Shown here piece by piece: positions 33,195 to 43,949 of a stretch of 64,000 bases of DNA; the first letter of the stretch is position 1, and each line of letters starts with the position of its first letter. The DNA comes from Hyposmocoma kahamanoa (lineage: Eukaryota > Arthropoda > Insecta > Lepidoptera > Cosmopterigidae). The stretch is from the NCBI RefSeq assembly GCF_003589595.1, contig NW_020656077.1, positions 9,275,202-9,339,201 on the forward strand, written 5' to 3'. The notes under the pieces were generated by a model, which saw nothing but the letters and a program-made list of their open reading frames with translations, had not been told where the DNA came from and did not search any database. The translations under genes were made by a program, and so were the position numbers.

Positions 33195-33339
33195 TAAAAA
33201 ATAAAACAAAAAAGTTATAAATTTTTAACGTTAGGCGAGTACGATATATTTTTTTGAAGATGAAGAAAACAGAATTTTGAGTATTCAGTTTCCAATCTGC
33301 AATCAGAACATCAAATATTGTCAAATTATAACTCGGGTT

Positions 33340-33600
33340 ATTTCCACACCCCCATATTCACTAGATTTGGCCCCATTTGACTTTTTGTTTTTGATGGGTT
33401 GAAGAAGTTAGGATATCGCTGGTCAATGTATACATAGAGTTAAAAGAAGACTACATATAATAAATAAAAAAAAATGTTTTCTTCCCAAAGTCATGGATTT
33501 TGTAAAAAACTCCTAAAACCCAACGAACGACAATGGGAAAAGCGCTGAATGCCGTACTTACATGCATTATTATTAATCTACTAAATGTATGCCCTCACTT
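33340..33600 (+). pseudogene. mariner transposase relic
   Basis: The + strand reads STPPYSLDLAPFDFLFLMG then a stop, followed out of frame by LKKLGYRW. The conserved mariner block HPPYSPDLAP-DFFLFP, which carries the last catalytic Asp, is recognisable. Frameshifts and stops abound, so only a decayed C-terminal remnant remains. Confidence 0.7.
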
Positions 33601-34010
33601 TTGTATGAAAAAGGCATTTTGTAGACACCCTATGGTATTTGGGGTGCACGCAATGACGAATGATATTCCCAGTATGTCCGGCGCAACAATCGGCTGGGAC
33701 CCATAAGAGAGTTAGCACACTACGTTCGATTCGTATCAATTTCGAATCCGAGAGACGATTTTTTTGGATTCGAATATGACTTAGTGCAAAAGCGACATCC
33801 TTATTGTTTTTACAAAAAATAGACACACGCTTGCTAAACGATGATGTGACCGAAGATGTATATGTATGTATATATGTGTTTCCCTAAAAAATGCTTATTC
33901 GCTCTAGAGTTACTTATCCGTAGTCCGAAATGACATTTTCCAGAAATGTCGTTCGCTCGAATTTTCATAACTTCGAAAGTAATTTTGAGAGGAAAATGTT
34001 TTTTCTTTTA
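33600..34010. other. No gene recognised
   Basis: Anonymous - strand frame 33581-33826 only. Confidence 0.4.
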
Positions 34011-34079
34011 AACCTAACTTAACCGAACCTAACCGAAACTAATCGTGAATTTACGATAAACATCCAACATATCCTGAAA

Positions 34080-34350
34080 GAATAACAGTTTCGTTATAAT
34101 TCGGTATTCGGTGTAATGAAAATTCGAACAAACGTTTAGACCCAAATTGTACTTTTCGGTAAACACAGACTAGTATAGCATTCCATTCCTTTGCCGTACG
34201 CATCAAAAAGGAGGAAGCTAAGGACTCAGTGCGAATAGGTGGTATATCAACGACATAAAGATGGAGTCCGAAGGGGGTCAGAGTTTTGAGATTTTTATAG
34301 TCTCGGATTAGGGCGTCATGCGCAAACGCACATACACCGATTGACAAATC
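34080..34350 (-). pseudogene. LINE ORF2 C-terminal relic
   Basis: The - strand frame 34051-34347 contains DIPPIRTESLASSFLMRTA followed by KEWNAI. This resembles the Phe-x-x-Arg-Thr-x-x-x-Trp-Asn block near the C-terminus of jockey/R1-type LINE proteins (compare LPRTSKMWN at 9.86 kb). The rest is diverged. Confidence 0.5.
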
Positions 34351-34519
34351 CTTTCACCACGATAGCAAGCACTAGAGTGTATGCTATCGATACGATAAAA
34401 AGCACACGACTTATTCTTAAAAAAAAGAAAACTCTATGATATGATATAAGCGTTAAATTTGAATGCAATATTTTCTTCTTTTTTTTTCTTTTCCTTTTTT
34501 TTATAATGTACACTGAGTG

Positions 34520-35220
34520 TTTCGTGGTATTACGAATTCATAATACATTTATTTGTGAAAACATAGGTTATTTGGAAGTAGACATGTACAAAATAGTAGT
34601 TTTTCACTGTGTCCGGCCAAACATTAGGCATACAAACGTCATTTGTCATACAAGTGTCATGTTTTAACCAGATGTAAAATGTAATTTTTTCTAATATCAC
34701 ATGAGCGTGCACACATGGATTTAATAAGTCGGTCAGCAATTTAAATCTTTTAAATTTAAATCCCTTAACGTATGAAGTATATTTTAATGTACACTAGGCC
34801 TTAGGTAGTTAGGCATCGACATTTTGTCAACTGCTTAGCGTTGACCGCATATGAATAATGCAAACATTTCGCCGATGCCTGACGAGACAAGCGGCAAAAA
34901 CGATATTTAAACGAAACCCTATTTTTTTATGACTGAAACGCCTTGTTGCCGAGCCGATACATTTTTAACCGACTTCAAAAAGTAGGAGGTATTTATATTT
35001 GGATGTATGTTACGTGATGTAGGAACCGATCTTGATGATACTTTTTTATTGCAAGGAGGATACCTCAGTATCAGGCAAACTATATTTACAATAAATCTTG
35101 GCAAATAGACATAATTCCACAAAGTCTTGCAGTCGGTTTTTTTTTATTATACTATTCCTGTCAGCTTTTCAAAAAGTAAACATAATAATGTCTAATGAAT
35201 TATAAATTCATGATGTTTAG
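34520..35220. other. No gene recognised
   Basis: AT-rich DNA with anonymous short frames on -. Confidence 0.4.
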
Positions 35221-35226
35221 TTGGTA

Positions 35227-35515
35227 AATCATCAGCGTCATCGACCCATTTAATAAGTCCCACTGCTGGGCGCGAGTCGTCTCTCAGACGAGGGTTTAGG
35301 CCATAGTCCCCAACGCTGGCCCAATGAGGTTTGGAGACTTGAAACGTTTTCCGGGGGTTCTAAATCTTCTTTAACGAAAAGCTCATGGTAAATTTCAAAT
35401 TCAATTTCGCACATAAATTCCGGAAAGTCAGAAGTGCGAACCTAGATTCGAACCCACTGCCTCTGCTGCGGCGGTAGGTAGGTTAAACCATTAAGCCATG
35501 GTAGCTTATAAATAG
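35227..35515 (-). mobile_element. tRNA-headed SINE with RTE-like tail
   Basis: On - the head has an A-box TGGCTTAATGG and a B-box GGTTCGAATCT. The 3' half (CCCAGCAGTGGGACTTATTA, GGGTCGATGACGCTGATGAT) resembles the RTE-type tail of common lepidopteran SINEs and ends in a GAT-like repeat. A related 3' part lies at 49648-49800. Confidence 0.7.
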
Positions 35516-35545
35516 GTATACTCCCCATACAAATATTTCTACACC

Positions 35546-35885
35546 ATTTTTTTTTTTTTGACGGGGGGAAATTTTTATGGATGCCCCTGAGCCCAGGGAG
35601 ACTCAGGGGTTATGTGGGGACTCTTTCCCTCTCGCCGGTTGAGTGGGCGCCGTGGGATCAGTGAACATTCACCACGACGCCGCCTGGCCGCCCTAGCTTA
35701 CGCCAGGGCTCCCGCGCCAACGGAGGGACGAGTCGTTTGTCCTCCGACCCGCCCCCCAGACGAGTGAGGCCGTACAATGCAGGCTCCGGAGTCCCTGTCC
35801 AGAGCCCGCTGGTCTCACTAGGGGATCAGGCGAGCAGCGAACTGCCTTCGCCTTCTCCCCGTGCGTCTGCGCCGAAGCGGGTGCG
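35546..35885 (-). mobile_element. GC-rich retroposon with 15-bp target duplication
   Basis: AAATATTTCTACACC occurs at 35531-35545 and again at 35886-35900. The insert begins with a T run (the poly(A) of the - strand) and is markedly GC-rich. Blocks such as GGATGCCCCTGAGCCCAGGG and CCCGTGCGTCTGCGCCGAAG have no frame I recognise. The intact duplication points to a fairly young 5'-truncated LINE or a SINE mobilised by one. Confidence 0.9.
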
Positions 35886-36404
35886 AAATATTTCTACACC
35901 CTGCATTTTCAGTAGGTATTATATTTGCTCTATACTTAAACATTGTTGCATTGACCAAAGTATAATATACTGTTTTGAAACTAGTACCTATATTGAACGT
36001 CGTATCCATAAGTCCTTGTAATTTGAATTTTTAAAACCAGTGAAGACTTTACTTCTGTGATATATTTTTTATTTCCTAACCCGTTAAGACAAAAAATGCA
36101 AGGTGCCTCGAGTTATGAGTCCGGGGATACATAGATGGTGGAAATTTGCATTGTCATATGGGACATTTTCCCTTACGATAAAATGTCGCTTTGACAAAAT
36201 GTCTCTTACGACATTTCAAGTTTACACGGTCGATAATGAAGCTATAGTAAACCTACATATAACCCGTGTTTCCACATTATTTTTGTAATTAACACGTCAT
36301 TGTGGATATTTCAAATATTCGCACGAAGAGTTACGCTCCCACATTTATATAGCAAACGGCTATGAATTCCAAGAAATTCCGAATTCGAGGAATATCCCCT
36401 GAAC

Positions 36405-36505
36405 GCTATTGGGCCTTTTCAAGGCAAGAGCGAATAGGCTTCAGACCACATCGTCACTTTCCACCAGGTGAATTGGAGGTCAAAGGCGCACTTATTCTAT
36501 CATAA
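36405..36505 (+). pseudogene. LINE 3' end fragment
   Basis: GGGCCTTTTCAAGGCAAGAG, CGTCACTTTCCACCAGGTGA and a terminal A run match the fragment at 14985-15150. Confidence 0.6.
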
Positions 36506-36665
36506 AAAAGTGATGTGTCTAGTGGTAAGTCGCACTCCTATCCGTAACAGTTGCAGTGGAACTCAATATTTTAAACCGCAAAGATCTGAGAGGCAGTACC
36601 ACTGCGCCCATCACCAATTTTACCAACACCCTTAACCCTTCAAAACCGGATTGCAGTAATGCTCA
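36506..36665 (-). mobile_element. A-tailed SINE-like copy 9 (internally deleted)
   Basis: GTGGTAAGTCGCACTCCTAT, AACCGCAAAGATCTGAGAGG and CTTCAAAACCGGATTGCAGT occur in family order on -. The CCTGAGACATAAGTTGACA block is missing. Confidence 0.75.
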
Positions 36666-36668
36666 CAC

Positions 36669-36780
36669 ACGCCGAAATTCCCTACCTGCAGACTTGGGCC
36701 TTTTCAAAGCGAGAGGCATTATTTCGGTGAGCTTCATCGTCACTTGCGGTCAGGTGAAATGGAAGTCACTTATATAACTA
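36669..36780 (+). pseudogene. LINE 3' end fragment
   Basis: AATTCCCTACCTGCAGACTT, GGGCCTTTTCAAAGCGAGAG and CGTCACTTGCGGTCAGGTGA place it in the same family as 14985-15150. Confidence 0.6.
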
Positions 36781-36784
36781 GTCG

Positions 36785-37460
36785 CATCACCAACACCTTT
36801 CCAAACAGGAACTACTCTGTCACAAGGAGCTCTAATTCTCTTTAATGAGTTACATGTGTTATAATATTACTGGAAAGGTATACAGTGAGGAATTATGTGC
36901 AGCGTAGTAGTGAGGAATAATGTGGTAGAATTTCGAAAAATGTCGCAAACAAGCAACCATCGCAAAACGCGTTAGTTTGACGCAGAATCGCGCGTCTGCA
37001 TAAATTAGCACTAGATTCACAGACGACAGGCTAGATCACCGACAAACATGCGAAACGATCCTGTCTGTGATACCTGTCGGCGACTTTGATGGAAACCAAA
37101 GAAATACTTGGAAGTGATGCAGTTGATCACAATCCATCTTTTTATCAATCGCGAAGGGTCAAGATTCTCGGAAACGTCTTGTGGTCACGGGGTGGGTCGT
37201 ATTTTAGAACTAGTCAAACGCCATTTTAAGAGCGCTTTTGGTATTTTATAATATAGTTTATTAATAGTAATCAAGGTACACGTCAATCGTAAAACTTGTA
37301 AACAATAATAATTGTTTATTGTAGTCTGTAAACCACAGTAAGAAAATATACCATTCAATACAATTCATACTTTATATTATAAAACATCTAATAACTTTAA
37401 AAAAAATTATAATTAAAAAAGTCAAATTAACCATGATTTACCACCAAGATCTTAAATTAT
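36785..37460. other. No gene recognised
   Basis: 36.94-37.20 kb is less AT-rich (AACGCGTTAGTTTGACGCAG, TGATACCTGTCGGCGACTTT) but not open over useful lengths. It could be an old repeat or conserved non-coding DNA. Confidence 0.4.
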
Positions 37461-37463
37461 TTT

Positions 37464-37628
37464 TTGAGAAATTGTTCCACCACTAGTTTCTTATAATTGT
37501 TATACAAAGAAAAATAAGAAACTTACAAAAAACTCACTTCTCGATTTTAACCAACGTCTCCCTGCAAACCTTACCAGGCGCCATGCCAACTAATCCACGG
37601 AACGATCCAACGGATCTTACGAATGTTT
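37464..37628 (-). mobile_element. tRNA-derived SINE, family 2, copy 3 (degraded)
   Basis: ATTGTTCCACCACTAGTTTC, TTATAATTGTTATACAAAGA and CCACGGAACGATCCAACGGA match copy 1 in order. The B-box region is largely deleted. Confidence 0.7.
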
Positions 37629-37913
37629 AATAATAATAAAATCATTTATTGTCTCCACAAACAGTGCTTGTAAAAATAAAAACAGATGCTTTACATAACG
37701 TCAAAATACAATCTGGTTGTGGAGGCTGGTCCCTGAACTAGGAGAACCTGTATCTCCGGTAACCAGGTCTCCTCCCCTGGGCAGACTTAATAGCTATGAT
37801 TGAGCAATTACAAGTGAAAACAGCATGAAAGAAAATAAAAATAAAAGTTGCAATTTAGATAGTACAAATTTTGTTCTAAGGAGGTTAAGCTAAGAGAGAA
37901 CAAAATGTTGCGT

Positions 37914-37960
37914 GCGTGTGTGTGTGTGTGTGTGTGAGTGAGTGAATGTGTATGTTGTGT
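37914..37960. repeat. (GT)n microsatellite
   Basis: GTGCGTGTGTGTGTG run with GAGTGAGTGAATG at its end. Confidence 0.9.
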
Positions 37961-38019
37961 TAGGGTGTGTGAAAGTTTGTATTATAATTGTTGTCAACAA
38001 CATATTAACTATTGTGATA

Positions 38020-38365
38020 ATTAATATTTATTGACAAATATAAGGGACCACCTTGAGCTACTCTGCCTCGGTCTGGACTTATCATCCCACCTCAACTGTG
38101 TACGATATATGGAGTGCTTGGCAAAAGCTGCTGCCAGAAATCTAGGCATGCTTTACAAGGTCAGGTGGTACTTCACACCTGAACGGCTTTTAAAGCTGTA
38201 CAAAGCACAAGTTCGATCCTGTATGGAGTACTGCTGCCACCTTTGGGACAACTCTGCCAATTACCAGTTAGCTGCCTTGGACTCGGTGGAGCGAAAAGCA
38301 AAGAGACTTATTAACAATAATTCTCTTGTGGAGTTGAATGTTTTCATGCGTCTGTTGCAGATCTT
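38020..38365 (+). pseudogene. LINE ORF2 fragment after the reverse transcriptase
   Basis: The frame 38031-38396 shows GLDLSSHLNCVRYMECLAKA, then ARNLGMLYKVRWYFTPERLL, KLYKAQVRSCMEYCCHLW and LDSVERKAKRLI. This is the conserved region just C-terminal to the polymerase core of jockey/CR1-like elements. Both ends are truncated and the frame runs into unrelated sequence after about residue 105. Confidence 0.85.
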
Positions 38366-38399
38366 AGTTATGGTTTTTAAAGAATTGATAAGATAAAAT

Positions 38400-41395
38400 A
38401 AAAATAAGTTTAATTCGGGCAATCTCTCTACCTACGTGGCAGTTTCTAGCCAGCGCGCAGCGGTTGATCATCGACGTGGTAGTCAGGCGAACAAGCAGCT
38501 CTCGAATGAAGCCATTGCTACTCATACCAAGCCTTTGAAGAAAAAAACTACACAACATCTCACGATGGCACAGAATGTGTCAAAGCGAGCTTGAAGAGCG
38601 CCACAATGCCACTAGGGCTACCACAAAAGCGCGAGCTACTGCCATCTTCGCATAGCGATTCCACGCCTTATGACATTTTCAAGCAAGTCGCGCACTATCG
38701 TGCTAGCCCTACAGATGTCTGAATGTATTATTGTACTGAACACGTAAGGCATCAAGAGACGCCTTTGTGTAATTTATCCAAAGTTAACAAGTATAGCCTC
38801 TTGCTTAATAATAAGTAAACGTTTATTCTTTTTGACAAATAGCAAACCTACACATACAAAGTCCGCCAAACTCCGGGGCAGTTTATTGGCGGAGACGTAT
38901 TATCATGTTTAATAACATATCTAGTAATAAAATGGTGGCGCCAGAGACGTCAAGCACTAGTGTTCGACACCTTTTTTTAAATTAATTTCTAATAAAAAGA
39001 TTTAGGACAAATTGTCTGCCATAGTAACACTTTTTATTGGTAAGGTCAATAACTGGTGTTCTTTAATGGGGAGTGTTCATTACTGGAGATTTAGATAAAT
39101 TCTAGTTTAGGTTTCTTTTTTAGTTATAGTTAAATTTAAAGTTATTTCAAATCTAAAGACACACTTTAATCGTCGATCATTAGTGCCACCACATTATGTG
39201 TCAGACAACGAATTAACGTGTCAAACAATTAGTATTTGCCTAATCTGAAATCTAATTAAATCAAAAATTTTTTTGCTACAAACATGGTGGTCAATATAAC
39301 AAATAATGAAGTAGGTAAGCACAAACATGTTTCGCTGGAAAATAAGACAGGCATGCAAAAAATTGGTCGTCACATTGGCGCATTAAATTACATAATGAGT
39401 ATAACAGTAATAATGCTTACTTACTCGTACTAGCAGTAGGACTAGCACGACAAGGCGCGACTTGCGCGAGAGTGACATAAACCGCGAGCACACCCCGGAC
39501 ACTCTATACAACGCTCGAAAGTTAGTTACCTACTACTACTACATACAGCAAGGTGCTATCTGCACACGCGCAAATGTGTACATAAAGTGGCAGGGTTACC
39601 CATCACTTTCTCATACTATTACGTTACGTGGTCAGAGCGGCAACATAGCGAAAATCATGACGAATCTGTTATCTATAATTCGAATAATAGAATCCTAATA
39701 ATTACACATGTTTATTAGGTATTTGTATCGATACTATATTACATTCTTCATTAGTTCACTAACTAGTATAATATTGAAGATTTATTTTTAAAAATATATT
39801 AAAAGCACATAAAATGTTATATTTTGGACAGGTACTTTTAAATATAAGTAACCAAGGTATTTGTAATTGCGTGTCCAAGTTTATCATTAGCTAGTTAATA
39901 ATTAGGTATATCCATTGCGTAATATTTATCGGCAATACAAATTGAAAATTCGACAACCCTTGCCGTCTTGCTCACGAAGTTATGGCGTCTCATATTGATA
40001 TAATAAATCTGTATTATGTATTACTTTACACTAAATAAATGAAGAGAACAATAACTGAATGAGTCACAGATAAGTCTTTTTATTTGCTTCGTTTCATCTT
40101 TCAAAAAAGAAATAAACTCCTCTCTTTATCCCGTATAAATGACGATAATCATCCGCACACAGCACAATTCACAACCGTTATAAATAGCAACGTAAAATGA
40201 TATTATATATTAACGTACAGGTTTCGTAATGAGTAAATGAAAACTATATTCAAATATCAAAACCGTAGCGCGAAAATGGCTCGCCGACAGCCTTATTGCC
40301 GTTCGTCAATGTGACCGTCAATGTGCGGGGTGTGGTGCGATATCCAAAGCCAGGGAGGGGCGGAGAGTGTCCATTTTCATTACTTTTTTGTTCTTTACCT
40401 GCTCACGCGATTCATGCGTCTCTGGAAGCATACCACACCTAGAGGTGCCGGTGATGATTTTATACCGATTTATCGGATATCGAAGTTATAACAGGTAAAA
40501 GAACTAATACTAATTGCTATTTCGGTAACTACTCTAGCAAACCATAAAGTTTTTAATGCCTGGGTCAAAATCAAAATAAAAAAAAAACAACTTCAAAAAT
40601 ACATACGTCACGACAATCGTGTGTGTTATTGTTTGAGCTGGTGATATCGGTGTTTATTTATTGAAAACATACCGTAAGTTGCGTTTTTTAAGTTTACCTT
40701 GAATATAAATGTTTATAAACTATACTTTAAGGAGTAATTTCATGGTAAACATTAGAACCACTCAAACGGAATATTATCATATTTACCCAAGTACACCAAA
40801 AATTTCATTTGTGCTTTTTACTGCATTTTATTTGAGATGTTTTTGTTGTAGTACGGAGGGTATTTATTTAGCAATGCAGAATAATAATTTTTATTTTTAA
40901 ATACTTGTATTTAAACTGAATCCTTTTCTAATTTGCGAAACCAAATAGCCGCCATTCTGCGGTAGGATGAGCGCATCGCGTGAGCGGTTATACATGTAAA
41001 TCCCGTGCTTTATGTCGCTCTCGCACAAGACGCGCCGTGTCGTGCTAACCCTACAGTAATAATCACAGGTACTTAAATTAATTTAAATTCTTTTTGTATA
41101 ATGATAGTTTATTGAAAAAATTCCCTAATGCTAGCACTATAATATACATTATCCCTCAACAATTCCTATAATTTCTTAAATAATTTAATGGGCAAGTCTT
41201 TAATGTCATTTATTATTCTATTGTAATTTCTAACACACGTGCACAAATATATTTCTCCGTGTTAGATACTTCAAAGAGCAGTCTGTTAAGATTTCTGTAA
41301 TTTCGAGGGTTGATCAATATTTCTCGTAAACAAAAGGTGAATTGTTTTTAACAAACATGCTGGCTTTATAAATATACCATAAATATTTAATAGTA
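38400..41395. other. Long stretch, no gene recognised
   Basis: Mostly AT-rich. Less AT-rich blocks with many CG dinucleotides occur at about 38.57-38.72, 39.42-39.64, 40.27-40.45 and 40.95-41.06 kb. Anonymous frames at 39462-39698 and 40709-40900 show no domain. If the FGF gene spans this region it is intronic. Confidence 0.4.
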
Positions 41396-41398
41396 AAT

Positions 41399-41660
41399 GT
41401 CATACTACAAAATTGAAGACTGCGTGTTAAATAAAGATGTATAAGAAAGACTTCACAGATGTCTAGACAGATTCGACACAAATTTGATTAAAACTGTATT
41501 CAATAGCATTTAAATTTATTTGAAAAGAGCAATCCCTAGAGTTTCTTGCTCGTTCTTCTCAGGGAAGTCAGTATAGCGAATAAGCAGTAGATAAAAGTGA
41601 CATTTTCAAGACTAAATCTATTTTACCTATGGAATAAATGATTATTAGACTTTAATTATA
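41399..41660 (+). mobile_element. Jockey-like LINE 3' untranslated end, copy 2
   Basis: CAAAATTGAAGACTGCGTGT, GAGCAATCCCTAGAGTTTCT, CGTTCTTCTCAGGGAAGTCA and a terminal GGAATAAATGATTATT match 13860-14100 and, inverted, 51830-52035. Confidence 0.85.
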
Positions 41661-41794
41661 TGTTTATGGGAGCTAGGGATAACAAACCAAGATCGTTGAA
41701 TATAAGTTTACAGGAGTCAAGCAACAGCACCAGAACAACTGAATGACTTATCAGAACACCTGGTCCAGGACCAATTTAAAAAAGTTCATTTTCC

Positions 41795-41840
41795 AATTTG
41801 ATCCCACCCGGAATCGAACCCGGAACCTCATCATTAAGTG
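41795..41840 (-). repeat. tRNA-like B-box remnant
   Basis: The reverse complement contains CCGGGTTCGATTCCGGGTGG, a perfect T-arm-like hairpin and B-box. No A-box or acceptor partner is present, so it is a SINE or tRNA-pseudogene remnant. Confidence 0.5.
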
Positions 41841-41965
41841 TCTATCTATTCCTATCATACATTACATTATATATTTTGGTATGTATTATACGAATAGATA
41901 CTTTTTGCACTTTGCTTACTTACCCGGAATTTGAAACAATAATTTCTAATTCGTTTTCTTTTTAA

Positions 41966-42383
41966 ATGGCACGTGGGGCTTGTCAACTTATCTCTCAGCG
42001 TGACAGGCGCAGTGGCAGTGACCCTCAGATCTATGCGATTTAAACATTGACTTACAATTATATGGACGTCGGGTCCGCGCTAAAAAGTGTCCGCACTTGT
42101 AAGGCACTAAAATCGTATACAGAGCGCGACACTCCGCTTTAGTCTTCATTTGTTCTATGGACAGCGCGATACTGCGATGACATAACAATTTAAATTTCGA
42201 ATAGGTTGACTTGGGACATTTTTTTCGTGGTTTTTGTATTAGACCCGTCGTCCATTTATTTGTAAGTCAATGGATTTAAAGCTCTGAATGGTACTGCAAC
42301 TGTTATGGATAGGCGTGCCGCTTACCACCCGGCGCATGATTAATGACTTGTTCGTCCCGTCACTTGATATCATAAAAAAAAAA
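41966..42383 (+). mobile_element. A-tailed SINE-like copy 10, split by a family A MITE
   Basis: GCAGTGGCAGTGACCCTCAG to GCGATTTAAA, then after the MITE GATTTAAAGCTCTGAATGG to CCCGTCACTTGATATCATAA and an A run. One GATTTAAA is the target duplication. Removing MITE and duplicate restores the family order. Confidence 0.9.
42045..42272 (-). mobile_element. MITE family A, copy 4 (nested, shortened)
   Basis: CATTGACTTACAATTATATG to TTTGTAAGTCAATG. GATTTAAA is duplicated at 42037-42044 and 42273-42280. It is about 55 bp shorter than the other copies through internal deletion. Confidence 0.95.
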
Positions 42384-42384
42384 C

Positions 42385-43550
42385 ATGAAAGGCACTAAAT
42401 AGTCCCTCATTATTTTGTAATACATCTTACTTAACAGCTGGGTAGTGCGGCGACGAACTCAGCTCACGATGAAAACAACAAACGCGTGTCTCATTTTATT
42501 AAAGGTGTACGCCTAACTAGAGACGACAGTGAAGCAAAACTATGACTATATTTTTCACTATGTAACTAATTGTGAACACCGTAAATCTGTGTCGGCTGTT
42601 CTTCTGTAATTGACATATTTATTACTGAATAAATAACTCTCGAAGCGCGTAAATTAGGTTCAAAGCGCCTTTCTAATTTAGCATTTAAGTACGCACACTC
42701 CGCTGGTTTCCTATTTCAGATACAGGTATCTGTTTACCTTGTGTTATTGTCTACTAAAGTGTATCAGCTTTGGATAACGTTGTCCTTTACAGTACCAACA
42801 GACGTAGCTTATAATTTGACCATTATTTATATCACAACATAGACGGTGAATTTCTGGAACCAATGTAAATAAGTTTTTAATACAGTTGCTCAAAACGTGG
42901 TATTTTTCGCACTACAAATCGTGCGGAAAGTTGGATTTCTCGCACTAGTGCTTTTTACTTTTCCAGTTTTTTTTTAATTTACTTTTATTTTAAGTCTTAA
43001 ACATAGAACTAAAGAAGTTGTATATTTATTTAATATTTATGTGCTTTGTGACGTACATAAGTCATTCGTCATTAAAACTTATATTTATTTACAAATACTA
43101 TATAATGAACATATCGAGTGGAGGCCCACAGTCTCTGCCTACCCCTGAATGGGTGACAGGCGAGATTTTTATGTATATATTTATTTGTTCTATGTATTAC
43201 AGATAAATTGTATCTCACTACCGTGCACGGGTTCCTAAAGAAGTTTAAACAAAAGTACCAGGACTTCATAATAAGAAAAGTGGTTACAGACCGATATTAC
43301 AGAAAATTTTTTTAACTAATAGTTGCAGCGGTTGTATTTCATTATTTTAATTTACTAGCAGTAAATGAGTTTTGTTTAAATACTGTTTTATTTTACTTTC
43401 AATGTAGATTTTTCGCAAATGTATTAAAAAACGTCATTTGATGCACGTACGGATTTGTCATTTTCACTTGTCTCGAGTCTTGCCTCGAGACTCGTGAATA
43501 ATGACCAACTTTCCGCACTTGTATCAAAAATAACTATTTTCTACTTCTGT
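42385..43550. other. No gene recognised
   Basis: AT-rich DNA. 43.46-43.49 kb has a small inverted pair (TCTCGAGTC / GCCTCGAGACTCG). Confidence 0.4.
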
Positions 43551-43560
43551 AGTTTAATCA

Positions 43561-43938
43561 TTTAGAATAATAACACATAGAATTATAGTTTCATATCAAA
43601 CGAACTGTCACAAGTGAGGCAAAAATCAAATTCATGTAGGCTAGTTTTAGTAGTAGGTTAATTTTCGGTTTTAGCGAATATTTATATAAAAATACAAGTT
43701 GAAACGCGTTGCTTCCTTGTGGAATGTGATGTTAGTATGTATTTTATGTTTGTCTGACGTATTTTTACACTCATTTACCGCACATTTCGTCATTTTTAGC
43801 TAAAATTCTGAAGCTGTTCGCGGCGCAAATTGACCTTGAGCACTGAAGGCCCGCCCGCTCGTGTAGGCCCTTTGGGCGCGCTTCAATTTGCCTCACTTAG
43901 CGTGTGCGGACTAGGCTTATATGCGTTATTATTCTAAG
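43561..43938 (-). mobile_element. P-type MITE, copy 3, with THAP-like frame
   Basis: The ends are TTTAGAATAATAACACATAG and ATGCGTTATTATTCTAAG. TTTAATCA (43553-43560) and TTTAATCC (43939-43946) form an 8-bp duplication with one mismatch. It carries the intact THAP-like frame on -. Confidence 0.85.
43671..43793 (-). CDS. 40-residue THAP-like fragment in MITE
   Basis: Same length and start as the frame at 16496-16618 (MTKCAVNECKNTSDKHKI...), with Cys4, Cys9 and the TFHK block kept and a few changes, for example Asp19 to His and the last residue to Arg. It again ends after 40 codons without the second zinc-ligand pair. Survival of an open frame in two separated copies suggests either recent common origin or retained use. 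The sequence cannot decide between them. Confidence 0.5.
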   Translation of the reverse strand: MTKCAVNECKNTSDKHKIHTNITFHKEATRFNLYFYINIR

Positions 43939-43949
43939 TTTAATCCTAA

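Noticed and set aside
34016..34050. Telomere-like TAACC repeats
   Set aside because: Only a few degenerate CCTAA-type words occur. There is no sustained TTAGG array.
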